Shown: one piece after another, positions 12,571-21,400 of the stretch
How the letters are laid out: the number at the start of each line of letters is the position of its first letter
How positions within the stretch are numbered: the stretch's first letter is position 1
Source: Allorhodopirellula solitaria
Lineage (GTDB): Bacteria > Planctomycetota > Planctomycetia > Pirellulales > Pirellulaceae
DNA: 45,782 nt
Reading direction: 5' to 3'
Assembly (NCBI RefSeq): GCF_007859855.1
Contig: NZ_SJPK01000024.1
Location: forward strand, 1 to 45,782
Notes under the pieces: model-generated
Seen by the model: only the letters and a program-made list of their open reading frames with translations
Told to the model about the DNA's origin: nothing
The model's database searches: none
Position numbers and translations under genes: made by a program

Positions 12571-13738
12571 GGCGGAAAGCGACTACCGCGATGGCAGGAT
12601 GCCATCGCAACACCGGGCCGGAAGCCCGCCACACTGGACGACCGCGCACCGGAGCGTTAGCGACAGCGACGCACACGAAGTGCGTCGCAATCTTCGGCAC
12701 GATGCCGCCACGCGCCGATAGACCGCGCTCCCGCCGGAGGCACGGCGGCCTGGATGGCCGCCGCATGACGTAGCCCGGCGGCACGATGCCGCCCGGCGAA
12801 CGCGACACGGAAGGGCAGCTAAAGAGAAAAAGATTCAAACCCCGAAAGACTCTGCCAACTCATTGACGGTTGAATCACAAGTGAATCGCCCGACGTCGCG
12901 TTCGCCGGGTCGAAGCGACCGAGCGTAGGGAAGGCGCAGTGACGAGGAACGAGGAACGGAGACCGCACCGGAGTGACCGAGCGTAGACCGGGCGTCGTGA
13001 GCGAACGGGCCGCTGAGGGCAAAGCGAAGCCGCACGGTGAAGACGCAAGTAAACGGAAACACGTCAAAGCACCGGATAACGACGGCCAATCGTGAAAGGC
13101 TGCAAGGCGGCGTAGCGGGAGGCCCGAAGGCCCGGTAGCGAACCGAGGCAAAGCGGAACCGGCCCACGGGAAAACGTCACGACCCGATGAAAGCTCAACC
13201 CACCAAACAACTCCAGCCAATCGTTTAATGTCTCCAGGCCGGTGTAGCGGGATGCCGATAAAAACAGAATAGGCACGATGCCGTCATCCGCTCATAGAGT
13301 ACGCGAGCGACCGCGCAGTGAGCCTAAGCGAACGGAGCTGGGAGCGGTGAATCGCCAGAAGACTTGCAAGGCGGCGGCGGAGCGTTGACGTTCCGCGACA
13401 TTCGCTCAAAAGAACCGAACAACTCTCCATCGGTTCAAAGCCCGACAAGCCGAAAGACTCAACCATCGGTCGCGGTACGTCATAAGCGCAGTCCGTTCCG
13501 CAGATGGCCGCCCGAATCACCGACAGGCTACGCGGCCAGACCTGCCAGCGAAGTAGCGAAGCGGTTGTCGGCGCAGTGAGCCTGCGAACAAGCGGACAAA
13601 CGCGGGAGCGGACGACTTGCGATGGCCCGTTGAATCACGCTTCGCGGACCGCGCACCGACGCTCCGAACAAGTCTCCATCCGGGCAAACGCCCGCGCGCC
13701 AAAACGGCTTCCAACCGCTTGCGTGTACTCTGGGTCGA
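12571..13738. other. Palindrome-rich non-coding stretch of the element (copy 1)
   Basis: No convincing gene. Reading frames here are open on both strands only because of GC-rich repetitive sequence. The region opens with a perfect hairpin and holds many short Pirellula-type motifs (variants of accgagcgtag, ggaacggagaccgcaccgg, gccggaagcccgcc). Related sequence occurs outside the element at 28590-29010. It could be a replication or partition site, a repeat sink or structured RNA; the sequence does not decide. Copy 2 occupies 19672-20839. Confidence 0.55.
12588..12608. repeat. GGA-loop palindrome after immunity gene (copy 1)
   Basis: Perfect hairpin: 9-bp arms GCGATGGCA and TGCCATCGC around a GGA loop, starting 18 bp after the immunity stop codon. 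It belongs to the same family as the hairpin at 28682. It may act as a terminator or mRNA stabiliser, but there is no T-run. The copy 2 equivalent is at 19689-19709. Confidence 0.65.
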
Positions 13739-14128
13739 TCACGCTGACTTCTTGGACTTCTTGCCGTTGTAAGTGGCGCGGGCGTTGGCATCACGAACCA
13801 GCGCGTCGATCACTTCAATGACCCGACTTCGTTCGTCGGTTGGTAGTCGCTGGATACCGTGCAGACGGTCGAGCGTCTCTTGGTCTTGGATCGAATCTTC
13901 CGGCGCGTCCGGATCGGTCATGTAGTCGAGCGTGACTCCGAGTGCATCGGCAATCTTCCGAGCTACTTCGATCGACGGGGCAACGTCTCCGCGTTCATAT
14001 CGTCCGGCAATCGCGGCGGACGTACCGAACTGCTTGGCTAGTTCGCTCTGGGACCATCCGTGCGATTTACGAAGTTCGCCGATCCGCTTGGCGAAGGTTG
14101 TCAAAACGCCATTCTTCTTGGGAGTCAT
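13739..14128 (-). CDS. XRE-family helix-turn-helix repressor (copy 1)
   Basis: 129 residues. The N-terminal XRE HTH is clear: KRIGELRKSHGWSQSELA, then the recognition region around TSAAIAGRYERGDVAPS and a following ADALGVTLDYM helix. The C-terminus is Lys-rich. It is divergently oriented to the primase-helicase gene, with 171 bp between their starts containing a strong inverted repeat (14231-14254), so it probably represses the element's replication/integration genes and itself, like a phage or plasmid immunity repressor. The ATG start leaves room for the divergent promoters. Confidence 0.85.
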   Translation of the reverse strand: MTPKKNGVLTTFAKRIGELRKSHGWSQSELAKQFGTSAAIAGRYERGDVAPSIEVARKIADALGVTLDYMTDPDAPEDSIQDQETLDRLHGIQRLPTDERSRVIEVIDALVRDANARATYNGKKSKKSA

Positions 14129-14230
14129 ATCAAAAGTGCCTCAAATATCACCTGTCGATGCCTGAATACTCCGATATTAGGAACAGAAAAGTGCCGGTCA
14201 ACACCGAAGGGTGTTGCGTGGCTGGTTCTT

Positions 14231-14260
14231 GATCGGTACGTTCTAGTACCGATCGGTACC
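14231..14260. promoter_or_regulatory. Operator-like inverted repeat upstream of primase (copy 1)
   Basis: GATCGGTAC, 6-bp spacer, GTACCGATC: a perfect 9-bp inverted repeat, followed immediately by GGTACC so that GATCGGTAC also occurs as a direct repeat at 14251-14259. It lies 40-70 bp before the primase ATG and between divergent genes. Likely binding site of the adjacent XRE protein (inference). Copy 2 is at 21332-21361. Confidence 0.6.
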
Positions 14261-14299
14261 CAATCCAAAATCCCCGGTTATTCGCAAAAAGGGAAAATC

Positions 14300-17200
14300 A
14301 TGGCACGATTCGACGATGACTTCATCGACCGCATGAAAAACGAAAACGACATCGTGGCTCTGATCGAGAGCTACGGAACACGACTCAAAGAACGTCCCGG
14401 TGGCAAAGGCGAGTTCATTGGGCTGTGTCCGGTTCACGATGACAAGAACCCTTCACTGGTCGCCAACCGAAAGAAAAATGTTTGGAACTGCTTGGGCGCG
14501 TGCGGCTGCGGCGGCGATCCGATCCAGTGGGTCATGCACGCCGAGAACGTCAGCTTCCGCCACGCGGTTGAACTGCTCCGCGATGGATCAACCGGCGGTC
14601 GTCCCAACGGTCGCGGGGCGAAGCCTCGCAAGCTCGACGCGCCGTTGCCGCTGTCCGGTGACGATCACGAAACGCTCGCCGGCGTCGTCGATTACTACCA
14701 CTCGCGATTGAAGCAGTCACCCGACGCGCTGGCGTATCTGCAAAAGCGGTTCATCACCGATCACGAAGCGGTCGAGCGATTCAAGATCGGCTTCGTCGAT
14801 AGAACGCTCGGTCTGCGGCTGCCGCCCAAGCAAAACAACAAAGCAGGAAACGAAATCCGCACGCGGTTGAAAGAACTGGGCGTCACTCGCGAAACCGGCC
14901 ATGAACACTTCCGCGGCTGCATCACGTTCCCGCTTCTCGATGACACCGGCCGCATCAAACAAATCTACGGTCGGCGGATCGACAACAAATCCAAGGCCAA
15001 ACACTTCTATCTGTCGCAACCGATGGGCGGCGTGCTGAACCTGGAAGCGTTCACCGCCTCGGATGAACTGATCCTGTGTGAATCGGTGATCGACGCGCTG
15101 ACGTTCTGGTGCGCGGGCTTCCGCAACGTGACAACGATCTACGGAACCAACGGTCTGACCGATGAACTGCTGCAAGCTCTGCAGGTCCACGACATCAAAC
15201 GGCTGTTGATCGCGTATGACGCGGACAAGGCGGGCGATGACGCGGCGGCGAAGCATGCCGAGAAATTCTGTTCGCTCGGTATCGAATGCTTCCGCACTCG
15301 AGTGAGTGACGGGGCCAAAGACATCAACGGCTGTGCGTTCTTAAACGGCGGCGGTCATGCTGAACCGATCCGCGACACGTTGGGACTACTGATCCGCAAC
15401 GCGGCCTGGATCGGTCCAGGCGTGAAGCCGTCGCAGGCATCCAGCGCGGGAGCAGCTAAAGAAAAAAAGCCTGAGCAACCGACGAGCAAACCAGCCTCCT
15501 CAAAGGCTTCTTCTTTAGCTGCCGAAATCCCTGGCGTCGAAGTGGCGAAGCCTGCGGCGGCGGACGATCAACGGGCGGCGGAGCCGCCCGTTGAAAAGCA
15601 ACCGCCTGTCGCTTCACCGCAACCACCGGCCCCGAAAGAAATCGAAGCCGAAGTGAAAGAGAACGGCATCGTCATCGAGATCGGCAATCGAACCTACCGC
15701 GTTCGTGGCCTCGAAAAGAACCTTGCCTTCGACGTGTTGAAACTCAACGTGATGGTTCGCCGTGACGAAGCGTTCTACGTCGATACGTTCGATCTGTACG
15801 CGGCGAAAGCTCGCGCCGTGTTCATCCGCGAAGCGGCCAAAGAACTGGGCTTCGATCCCGAGGTCATCAAGCGAGACCTTGGAAAGGTCTTGCTGAAACT
15901 GGAATCCCTGCAAGACAAGCACATCGAAGATACGCTTGCGGTCAAAGACGAAACCATCGAACTAACCGACAAAGACAAGGCGACCGCCTTGGACATGCTT
16001 CGTCAACCGAACCTCGTCGAAACCATCCTGACCGACTTCGACGCTTGCGGCGTGGTCGGTGAAGAAATCAACAAGCTCGTCGGCTACCTCGCCGCAACCA
16101 GTCGCAAGCTACCGCAACCGCTGGCGGTGCTGATTCAATCCTCGTCCGCTGCGGGCAAGTCCTCGCTGATGGAAGCGGTGCTGGCGTTCATGCCACCCGA
16201 AGACACGATCAAGTATTCGGCGATGACCGGGCAAAGCCTGTTCTACATGGGCGGCACGAACCTGAAGCACCGCATCCTAGCCATCGCCGAAGAAGAAGGC
16301 GTCGAGCAAGCGGCCTACGCGCTGAAGCTGCTGCAAAGCGAAGGTGAACTCAACATCGCCTCGACCGGCAAAGACCCCGGCACCGGCCGAATGGAAACGC
16401 AAGAGTATCACGTCGAAGGCCCGGTGATGATCTTCCTGACCACCACCAGCGACGACACCGACCCGGAACTCAAGAACCGCTGCGTCACGCTGGGCGTGTG
16501 TGAACACGCCTGCCATACCGAAGCGATCCACCGCCAACAACGCACGCGGCGAACGCTCGACGGCCGCAGCCTGCAGCATGAACGCAAAGCGATCCGCGCC
16601 CGTCATCAAAACGCACAGCGTCTGTTGCGTCCGCTGGAAGTCGTCAACAACTTCGCCGAGCAATTAACCTTCCGCAGCGACAAAACCAAAAGCCGCCGCG
16701 CCCACGATCATTACCTGACGTTGATCGAAGCGGTCACGCTGCTGCATCAGTACCAACGTGTCGAAGGCACGATGGTTAACGCGGCGGGCGAATCGGTACG
16801 GTTCGTCGAAACAACGCTTGACGATATCGAGCTAGCCAACCGTCTGGCCGATCGGTTCTTGGAACGCTCGTTCGCCGAGCTTCCCGAGCGAACGCAAGTT
16901 CTGCTGGAACAACTCCTCGCGGGTCTGCGCACGCGATGCAAGGAACAGGAAACCGAACTGTGGGAACAACGCTTCACGCGGCGTGACGTTCGCCGCTGGA
17001 GTACGTTCGGTGACACGCAGTTGAAAGAACACCTCTCGCGTCTGGTCGATTACGAGTATCTGAAAATCGAAGCAGGCGGCGGCAAGGGCCGCAGCCTTGA
17101 ATACTCGTTGTCCTACGACCCCGACAGCGATCAAACGACCTCAATCACGTCAGGCCTGATCGACGTCAATCGACTGCGAAGCCCCGACAACTCACCCGAG

Positions 17201-17329
17201 AAGGCGGGAGAAGTCGGGGAGAAAACGGAAGAAGTCGCCCCACCCGAAAACGATTCGGCCCGGCAAAACACGTCACTTCCGCCCAGTAGTCGGGAAAACG
17301 ACGAAAACGGGCAAGCGGAAGCTGCTTGA
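14300..17329 (+). CDS. CHC2/Toprim primase fused to a P-loop helicase-like domain (copy 1)
   Basis: 1009 residues from ATG 14300. The frame is open further upstream to 14060 but that stretch runs over the repressor gene and operator, so I prefer the ATG after AAAAAGGGAAAATC. A CHC2-like zinc finger is visible (C43, H46, C64, C68/C70), then a Toprim segment (CESVIDAL; AYDADKAGDD with the acidic pair). A Pro/Ala/Lys linker carrying two palindromes follows, then a Walker A (SSSAAGKSS, about residue 617), an EEEGVEQAA acidic motif, and a winged-helix-like C-terminus. The fusion resembles plasmid and phage-satellite primase-helicases that start element replication. The C-terminal tail is disordered (Pro/Glu/Ser). 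It is identical to copy 2. Confidence 0.85.
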   Translation: MARFDDDFIDRMKNENDIVALIESYGTRLKERPGGKGEFIGLCPVHDDKNPSLVANRKKNVWNCLGACGCGGDPIQWVMHAENVSFRHAVELLRDGSTGGRPNGRGAKPRKLDAPLPLSGDDHETLAGVVDYYHSRLKQSPDALAYLQKRFITDHEAVERFKIGFVDRTLGLRLPPKQNNKAGNEIRTRLKELGVTRETGHEHFRGCITFPLLDDTGRIKQIYGRRIDNKSKAKHFYLSQPMGGVLNLEAFTASDELILCESVIDALTFWCAGFRNVTTIYGTNGLTDELLQALQVHDIKRLLIAYDADKAGDDAAAKHAEKFCSLGIECFRTRVSDGAKDINGCAFLNGGGHAEPIRDTLGLLIRNAAWIGPGVKPSQASSAGAAKEKKPEQPTSKPASSKASSLAAEIPGVEVAKPAAADDQRAAEPPVEKQPPVASPQPPAPKEIEAEVKENGIVIEIGNRTYRVRGLEKNLAFDVLKLNVMVRRDEAFYVDTFDLYAAKARAVFIREAAKELGFDPEVIKRDLGKVLLKLESLQDKHIEDTLAVKDETIELTDKDKATALDMLRQPNLVETILTDFDACGVVGEEINKLVGYLAATSRKLPQPLAVLIQSSSAAGKSSLMEAVLAFMPPEDTIKYSAMTGQSLFYMGGTNLKHRILAIAEEEGVEQAAYALKLLQSEGELNIASTGKDPGTGRMETQEYHVEGPVMIFLTTTSDDTDPELKNRCVTLGVCEHACHTEAIHRQQRTRRTLDGRSLQHERKAIRARHQNAQRLLRPLEVVNNFAEQLTFRSDKTKSRRAHDHYLTLIEAVTLLHQYQRVEGTMVNAAGESVRFVETTLDDIELANRLADRFLERSFAELPERTQVLLEQLLAGLRTRCKEQETELWEQRFTRRDVRRWSTFGDTQLKEHLSRLVDYEYLKIEAGGGKGRSLEYSLSYDPDSDQTTSITSGLIDVNRLRSPDNSPEKAGEVGEKTEEVAPPENDSARQNTSLPPSSRENDENGQAEAA
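15452..15593. repeat. Two palindromes inside the primase linker (copy 1)
   Basis: First, inverted arms GCAGCTAAAGAA (15452) and TTCTTTAGCTGC (ends 15522), extended by AAGCCT/AGGCTT inner pairing, with an intervening loop. Second, a perfect hairpin with 11-bp arms CAACGGGCGGC and GCCGCCCGTTG around GGA (15569-15593). Both fall in the low-complexity linker between the Toprim and helicase parts, where insertion is tolerated. They look like dispersed genomic palindromes that landed in frame. Copy 2 is at 22553-22694. Confidence 0.7.
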
Positions 17330-17510
17330 AGCGACACGAATCGTAGTCGTACTCAAAGCTCATTCAAAGAAACACGTTCCCGGCTTCTGGTTCATCAAAG
17401 AATCAGAAGCCGTTCTCGTTGGCGGCGGTCGGTTCCGTCGTCGGCGTTGGGTCTTACGTCAAGTCTCACGCCTGTTACCTCACCCCTGATTCGACGAAGG
17501 AGAATCAACC

Positions 17511-18644
17511 ATGCCACGCAAAGGCGACAAACAACCACCCAAGCAAGTCGGCAACCTGGGCGACCCACAAGGGATGGCCGTGATGCTTGAAAAGTTCCTC
17601 GAATGGATGCGAGTGAAAAACTACAGCGAGCGCACCGTCGAGAATCGACACTTGTACTTGAACTACTTCATCCAGTGGGCGGAGGATCGCGGCTTGACGC
17701 GACCGACGGAGATCACCAAACCGATCCTGGAGCGTTATCAACGCTTCCTGTATCACTACCGCAAAGCGGACGGACAATCGCTGTCGTTCCGCAGTCAATC
17801 ATCCCGCCTGGTTCCGGTGCGTGCCTGGTTCAAGTGGCTGACGCGAAACAACCACATCCTTTACAACCCGGCGAGTGAACTGGAACTGCCACGCCTCGAA
17901 CGACGCCTTCCGAAACACGTCTTAACGATCCGTGAAAGTGAAACGGTCCTGGCCGTTCCTAACGTCACCGACCCGCTTGGGCTTCGTGATCGAGCGATCT
18001 TAGAAACGCTCTACTCAACGGGCATCCGAAGGATGGAAGTCGTGAACCTCAAGCTGTACGACATGGACGTAGACCGTGGAACGCTGATGGTCCGGCAAGG
18101 TAAAGGCAAGAAAGATCGGATGGTTCCGATCGGCAAGCGTGCTATCGACTGGATCAACAAATACATCACCGAAGTGCGTCCCAGGCTGATCGTCGATCCC
18201 AACGACGTGACGCTGTTCCTGACCCACCTCGGCGAAGCGTTCACCACCAACCGCTTAACGCAGCTCGTTCGTGAATACATCGACGCGGCCGACATCGGCA
18301 AGCGTGGTTCGTGTCACCTGTTTCGACACACGATGGCCACGCTGATGCTTGAGAACGGAGCCGACATCCGGTTCATTCAAGCGATGCTCGGTCATGCGAA
18401 GTTGGAGACGACGCAAATCTACACTCAAGTCAGCATCCGCAAACTGAAAGAGATTCACGAAGCCACGCATCCTGCCAAGATGAACCGCGAAGAAATCGAC
18501 GCTCTGCCCGATGATCCCCCAAAGCCCACCGATCCATCGGGGAATCCCTCGACGCCCGAAAACCCATCGTCATCGACCGACGAAACCAAGTCGGACGATG
18601 ACGACAACGACGCGCCCGGCGGTGTCCCCGCTGTGCCGCGTTAA
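17511..18644 (+). CDS. XerC/D-like tyrosine recombinase (copy 1)
   Basis: 377 residues. ATG preceded by a good AAGGAG (about 17498). The N-terminal SAM-like core-binding domain covers about residues 20-130, and the catalytic domain covers 150-320 with R173 (GIRRMEV), a Lys in the GKGKKDR turn, H269-x-x-R272 (HLFRH), H295 (LGHAKLETTQ) and nucleophile Y304. The acidic/Pro-rich tail beyond 330 is unusual. Probable integrase: cuts and rejoins DNA at the 13-bp sites, the right one being only about 330 bp downstream. It differs from copy 2 at residues 90 (Ser/Pro), 116 (Ile/Met) and 119 (Asn/Lys). Confidence 0.9.
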   Translation: MPRKGDKQPPKQVGNLGDPQGMAVMLEKFLEWMRVKNYSERTVENRHLYLNYFIQWAEDRGLTRPTEITKPILERYQRFLYHYRKADGQSLSFRSQSSRLVPVRAWFKWLTRNNHILYNPASELELPRLERRLPKHVLTIRESETVLAVPNVTDPLGLRDRAILETLYSTGIRRMEVVNLKLYDMDVDRGTLMVRQGKGKKDRMVPIGKRAIDWINKYITEVRPRLIVDPNDVTLFLTHLGEAFTTNRLTQLVREYIDAADIGKRGSCHLFRHTMATLMLENGADIRFIQAMLGHAKLETTQIYTQVSIRKLKEIHEATHPAKMNREEIDALPDDPPKPTDPSGNPSTPENPSSSTDETKSDDDDNDAPGGVPAVPR

Positions 18645-18664
18645 TCAAAGACTTCTTTCTTTAT

Positions 18665-18762
18665 CTTTAGCTGCTATCTAGCTGCTTGCGGTCCCTGCAC
18701 CGTCGCGGCGGTCGCTTCCAGCGATCCCGCCGCGTAGAATAGGTGCATGAAGGCAGCTAAAG
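18665..18762 (+). promoter_or_regulatory. Inverted repeat flanking the leader start codon (copy 1)
   Basis: CTTTAGCTGC (18665-18674) pairs perfectly with GCAGCTAAAG (18753-18762); the second arm lies just inside the leader coding sequence and the start ATG (18747) is in the loop. A second AGCTGC follows the first arm. A GC-rich hairpin (around GGCGGTCGC and the GCGATCCCGCC segment) sits between. Could be a promoter or translation control region, or only a dispersed repeat. Copy 2 is at 25766-25863. Confidence 0.4.
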
Positions 18763-19421
18763 AAAAAATCTTGTTCATGCTCGTGATCGCGTCGGCGCTG
18801 CTGGTCTGCGCCCCAGCGATCGCATCGAGCACGCATCATTCAACGCTGGAAAACCGCGCCGAGATTTTTTTACAATCGGCCCAAAACCGCGTCGAGCGAC
18901 AGGCGTTTGAGTCGGCAAATCGCGTCGAGAATTACGATTCGCTGGGGGGAGTTGCGTTAGAGTCCTCTGTTGCCCCAAACAGTGTAGCGACCGGTGGTTG
19001 GCACAAGGCTACCGGTGGCAAATGGATCAGTCTTGATGATGCTGGCGGGGCTATCCGCCCACTTTCAAATGATAAGATCAAATTTACCGATCTTGGAATT
19101 GACTACTTGGAAGATCATCTCTCCCGCTTCAAGAGTCCTTCTGGCGGAATGTGGGATCACAATGCCGCGATGATCAACGATCTCCGCAAGATCGCTCGCG
19201 GCGAATTGGAAGCAACGCAGATCCACCGAAACTTCTACAGCCACGAGCTTCGTGAGATGACGCGACTGAGACGCCTTGGGTCGACTTCTGGGCCGGTCGA
19301 CCCATTCGACTATGCAAACACGCACTACGCAACACTCTTTGAGTACGGGATACCGTGGGGCGACCATGGTTCGTACCTCTACACGCGATTCGCTCGAACG
19401 TTTTTCCCAGGAGGGTTTTAA
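18747..19421 (+). CDS. Signal-peptide leader fused to toxin A (junction of the two copies)
   Basis: 224 residues. Residues 1-27 are a clear Sec signal peptide (KAAKEK, a hydrophobic LFMLVIASALLV core, AIASS cleavage region), then a 48-residue helical spacer, APNS at 76-79 encoded by the 13-bp core, and toxin A at 80-224, identical to the tip of the giant protein. The gene exists only because copy 1's right end abuts copy 2's left end. The same junction would form in an excised circle. The product would be a stand-alone exported toxin. The RBS is weak (AGG at 18741). Its partner immunity gene follows 1 bp after the stop. Confidence 0.8.
   Translation: MKAAKEKILFMLVIASALLVCAPAIASSTHHSTLENRAEIFLQSAQNRVERQAFESANRVENYDSLGGVALESSVAPNSVATGGWHKATGGKWISLDDAGGAIRPLSNDKIKFTDLGIDYLEDHLSRFKSPSGGMWDHNAAMINDLRKIARGELEATQIHRNFYSHELREMTRLRRLGSTSGPVDPFDYANTHYATLFEYGIPWGDHGSYLYTRFARTFFPGGF
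18971..18983 (+). repeat. Internal 13-bp core between element copies
   Basis: TGCCCCAAACAGT. Left flank equals that of the third core (leader end) and right flank equals that of the first core (toxin A). This hybrid is what a circular element's attachment site (attP-like) would look like. Confidence 0.75.
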
Positions 19422-19422
19422 A

Positions 19423-19671
19423 ATGAGTGAACTTTCGGAAAAACAGAAGGTCATCATGTTCATTTACCGATATGGTGGCAAAATCGACTGGCATCCGCTT
19501 GTAGAGTTTGGGTTGATTGATGCAACCAAGCAGCTTGCGGATGAGGGGCTTGTTGCGGTTGAAGAGAACTCAGACGGAGTCTTGGTCTCACTTACAGAAA
19601 GTGGGAATCGTGATGCAATGGAATTGACTTCATCGCATAAGCCAGGTGAATCTGTCACGTTTGGTGAATAG
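19423..19671 (+). CDS. Immunity protein for toxin A (copy 2)
   Basis: 82 residues, identical to the product at 12322. It starts 1 bp after the stop of the leader-toxin A fusion with the same AGGAGGG site. Two doses of the gene accompany two toxin A genes (giant-tip and free forms). A winged-helix-like pattern is seen; the immunity role is inferred from coupling to the toxin. Confidence 0.7.
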   Translation: MSELSEKQKVIMFIYRYGGKIDWHPLVEFGLIDATKQLADEGLVAVEENSDGVLVSLTESGNRDAMELTSSHKPGESVTFGE

Positions 19672-20839
19672 GGCGGAAAGCGACTACCGCGATGGCAGGA
19701 TGCCATCGCAACACCGGGCCGGAAGCCCGCCACACTGGACGACCGCGCACCGGAGCGTTAGCGACAGCGACGCACACGAAGTGCGTCGCAATCTTCGGCA
19801 CGATGCCGCCACGCGCCGATAGACCGCGCTCCCGCCGGAGGCACGGCGGCCTGGATGGCCGCCGCATGACGTAGCCCGGCGGCACGATGCCGCCCGGCGA
19901 ACGCGACACGGAAGGGCAGCTAAAGAGAAAAAGATTCAAACCCCGAAAGACTCTGCCAACTCATTGACGGTTGAATCACAAGTGAATCGCCCGACGTCGC
20001 GTTCGCCGGGTCGAAGCGACCGAGCGTAGGGAAGGCGCAGTGACGAGGAACGAGGAACGGAGACCGCACCGGAGTGACCGAGCGTAGACCGGGCGTCGTG
20101 AGCGAACGGGCCGCTGAGGGCAAAGCGAAGCCGCACGGTGAAGACGCAAGTAAACGGAAACACGTCAAAGCACCGGATAACGACGGCCAATCGTGAAAGG
20201 CTGCAAGGCGGCGTAGCGGGAGGCCCGAAGGCCCGGTAGCGAACCGAGGCAAAGCGGAACCGGCCCACGGGAAAACGTCACGACCCGATGAAAGCTCAAC
20301 CCACCAAACAACTCCAGCCAATCGTTTAATGTCTCCAGGCCGGTGTAGCGGGATGCCGATAAAAACAGAATAGGCACGATGCCGTCATCCGCTCATAGAG
20401 TACGCGAGCGACCGCGCAGTGAGCCTAAGCGAACGGAGCTGGGAGCGGTGAATCGCCAGAAGACTTGCAAGGCGGCGGCGGAGCGTTGACGTTCCGCGAC
20501 ATTCGCTCAAAAGAACCGAACAACTCTCCATCGGTTCAAAGCCCGACAAGCCGAAAGACTCAACCATCGGTCGCGGTACGTCATAAGCGCAGTCCGTTCC
20601 GCAGATGGCCGCCCGAATCACCGACAGGCTACGCGGCCAGACCTGCCAGCGAAGTAGCGAAGCGGTTGTCGGCGCAGTGAGCCTGCGAACAAGCGGACAA
20701 ACGCGGGAGCGGACGACTTGCGATGGCCCGTTGAATCACGCTTCGCGGACCGCGCACCGACGCTCCGAACAAGTCTCCATCCGGGCAAACGCCCGCGCGC
20801 CAAAACGGCTTCCAACCGCTTGCGTGTACTCTGGGTCGA
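19672..20839. other. Palindrome-rich non-coding stretch of the element (copy 2)
   Basis: Repeat of 12571-13738, with the same opening GGA-loop hairpin (19689-19709). I see no credible coding sequence; the open frames on both strands are by-products of the repetitive GC-rich sequence. Confidence 0.55.
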
Positions 20840-21229
20840 TCACGCTGACTTCTTGGACTTCTTGCCGTTGTAAGTGGCGCGGGCGTTGGCATCACGAACC
20901 AGCGCGTCGATCACTTCAATGACCCGACTTCGTTCGTCGGTTGGTAGTCGCTGGATACCGTGCAGACGGTCGAGCGTCTCTTGGTCTTGGATCGAATCTT
21001 CCGGCGCGTCCGGATCGGTCATGTAGTCGAGCGTGACTCCGAGTGCATCGGCAATCTTCCGAGCTACTTCGATCGACGGGGCAACGTCTCCGCGTTCATA
21101 TCGTCCGGCAATCGCGGCGGACGTACCGAACTGCTTGGCTAGTTCGCTCTGGGACCATCCGTGCGATTTACGAAGTTCGCCGATCCGCTTGGCGAAGGTT
21201 GTCAAAACGCCATTCTTCTTGGGAGTCAT
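20840..21229 (-). CDS. XRE-family repressor (copy 2)
   Basis: 129 residues, identical to the copy 1 product. Divergent from the second primase gene across the same operator palindrome. A second dose of repressor would be expected to tighten silencing of both copies. Confidence 0.85.
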   Translation of the reverse strand: MTPKKNGVLTTFAKRIGELRKSHGWSQSELAKQFGTSAAIAGRYERGDVAPSIEVARKIADALGVTLDYMTDPDAPEDSIQDQETLDRLHGIQRLPTDERSRVIEVIDALVRDANARATYNGKKSKKSA

Positions 21230-21331
21230 ATCAAAAGTGCCTCAAATATCACCTGTCGATGCCTGAATACTCCGATATTAGGAACAGAAAAGTGCCGGTC
21301 AACACCGAAGGGTGTTGCGTGGCTGGTTCTT

Positions 21332-21361
21332 GATCGGTACGTTCTAGTACCGATCGGTACC
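21332..21361. promoter_or_regulatory. Operator-like inverted repeat (copy 2)
   Basis: Same 9-6-9 palindrome GATCGGTAC/GTACCGATC with trailing GGTACC as at 14231, in the divergent promoter region of the second copy. Confidence 0.6.
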
Positions 21362-21400
21362 CAATCCAAAATCCCCGGTTATTCGCAAAAAGGGAAAATC

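Noticed and set aside
12571-13738. Several 60-130 residue open frames on both strands
   Set aside because: They overlap each other, are rich in Arg/Ser/Pro, and follow the palindromic repeats; no RBS or family match.
14060-14299. Longer 1089-residue primase starting at 14060
   Set aside because: The extra 80 residues run antisense to the repressor gene and through the operator; the ATG at 14300 begins a normal CHC2 primase N-terminus.
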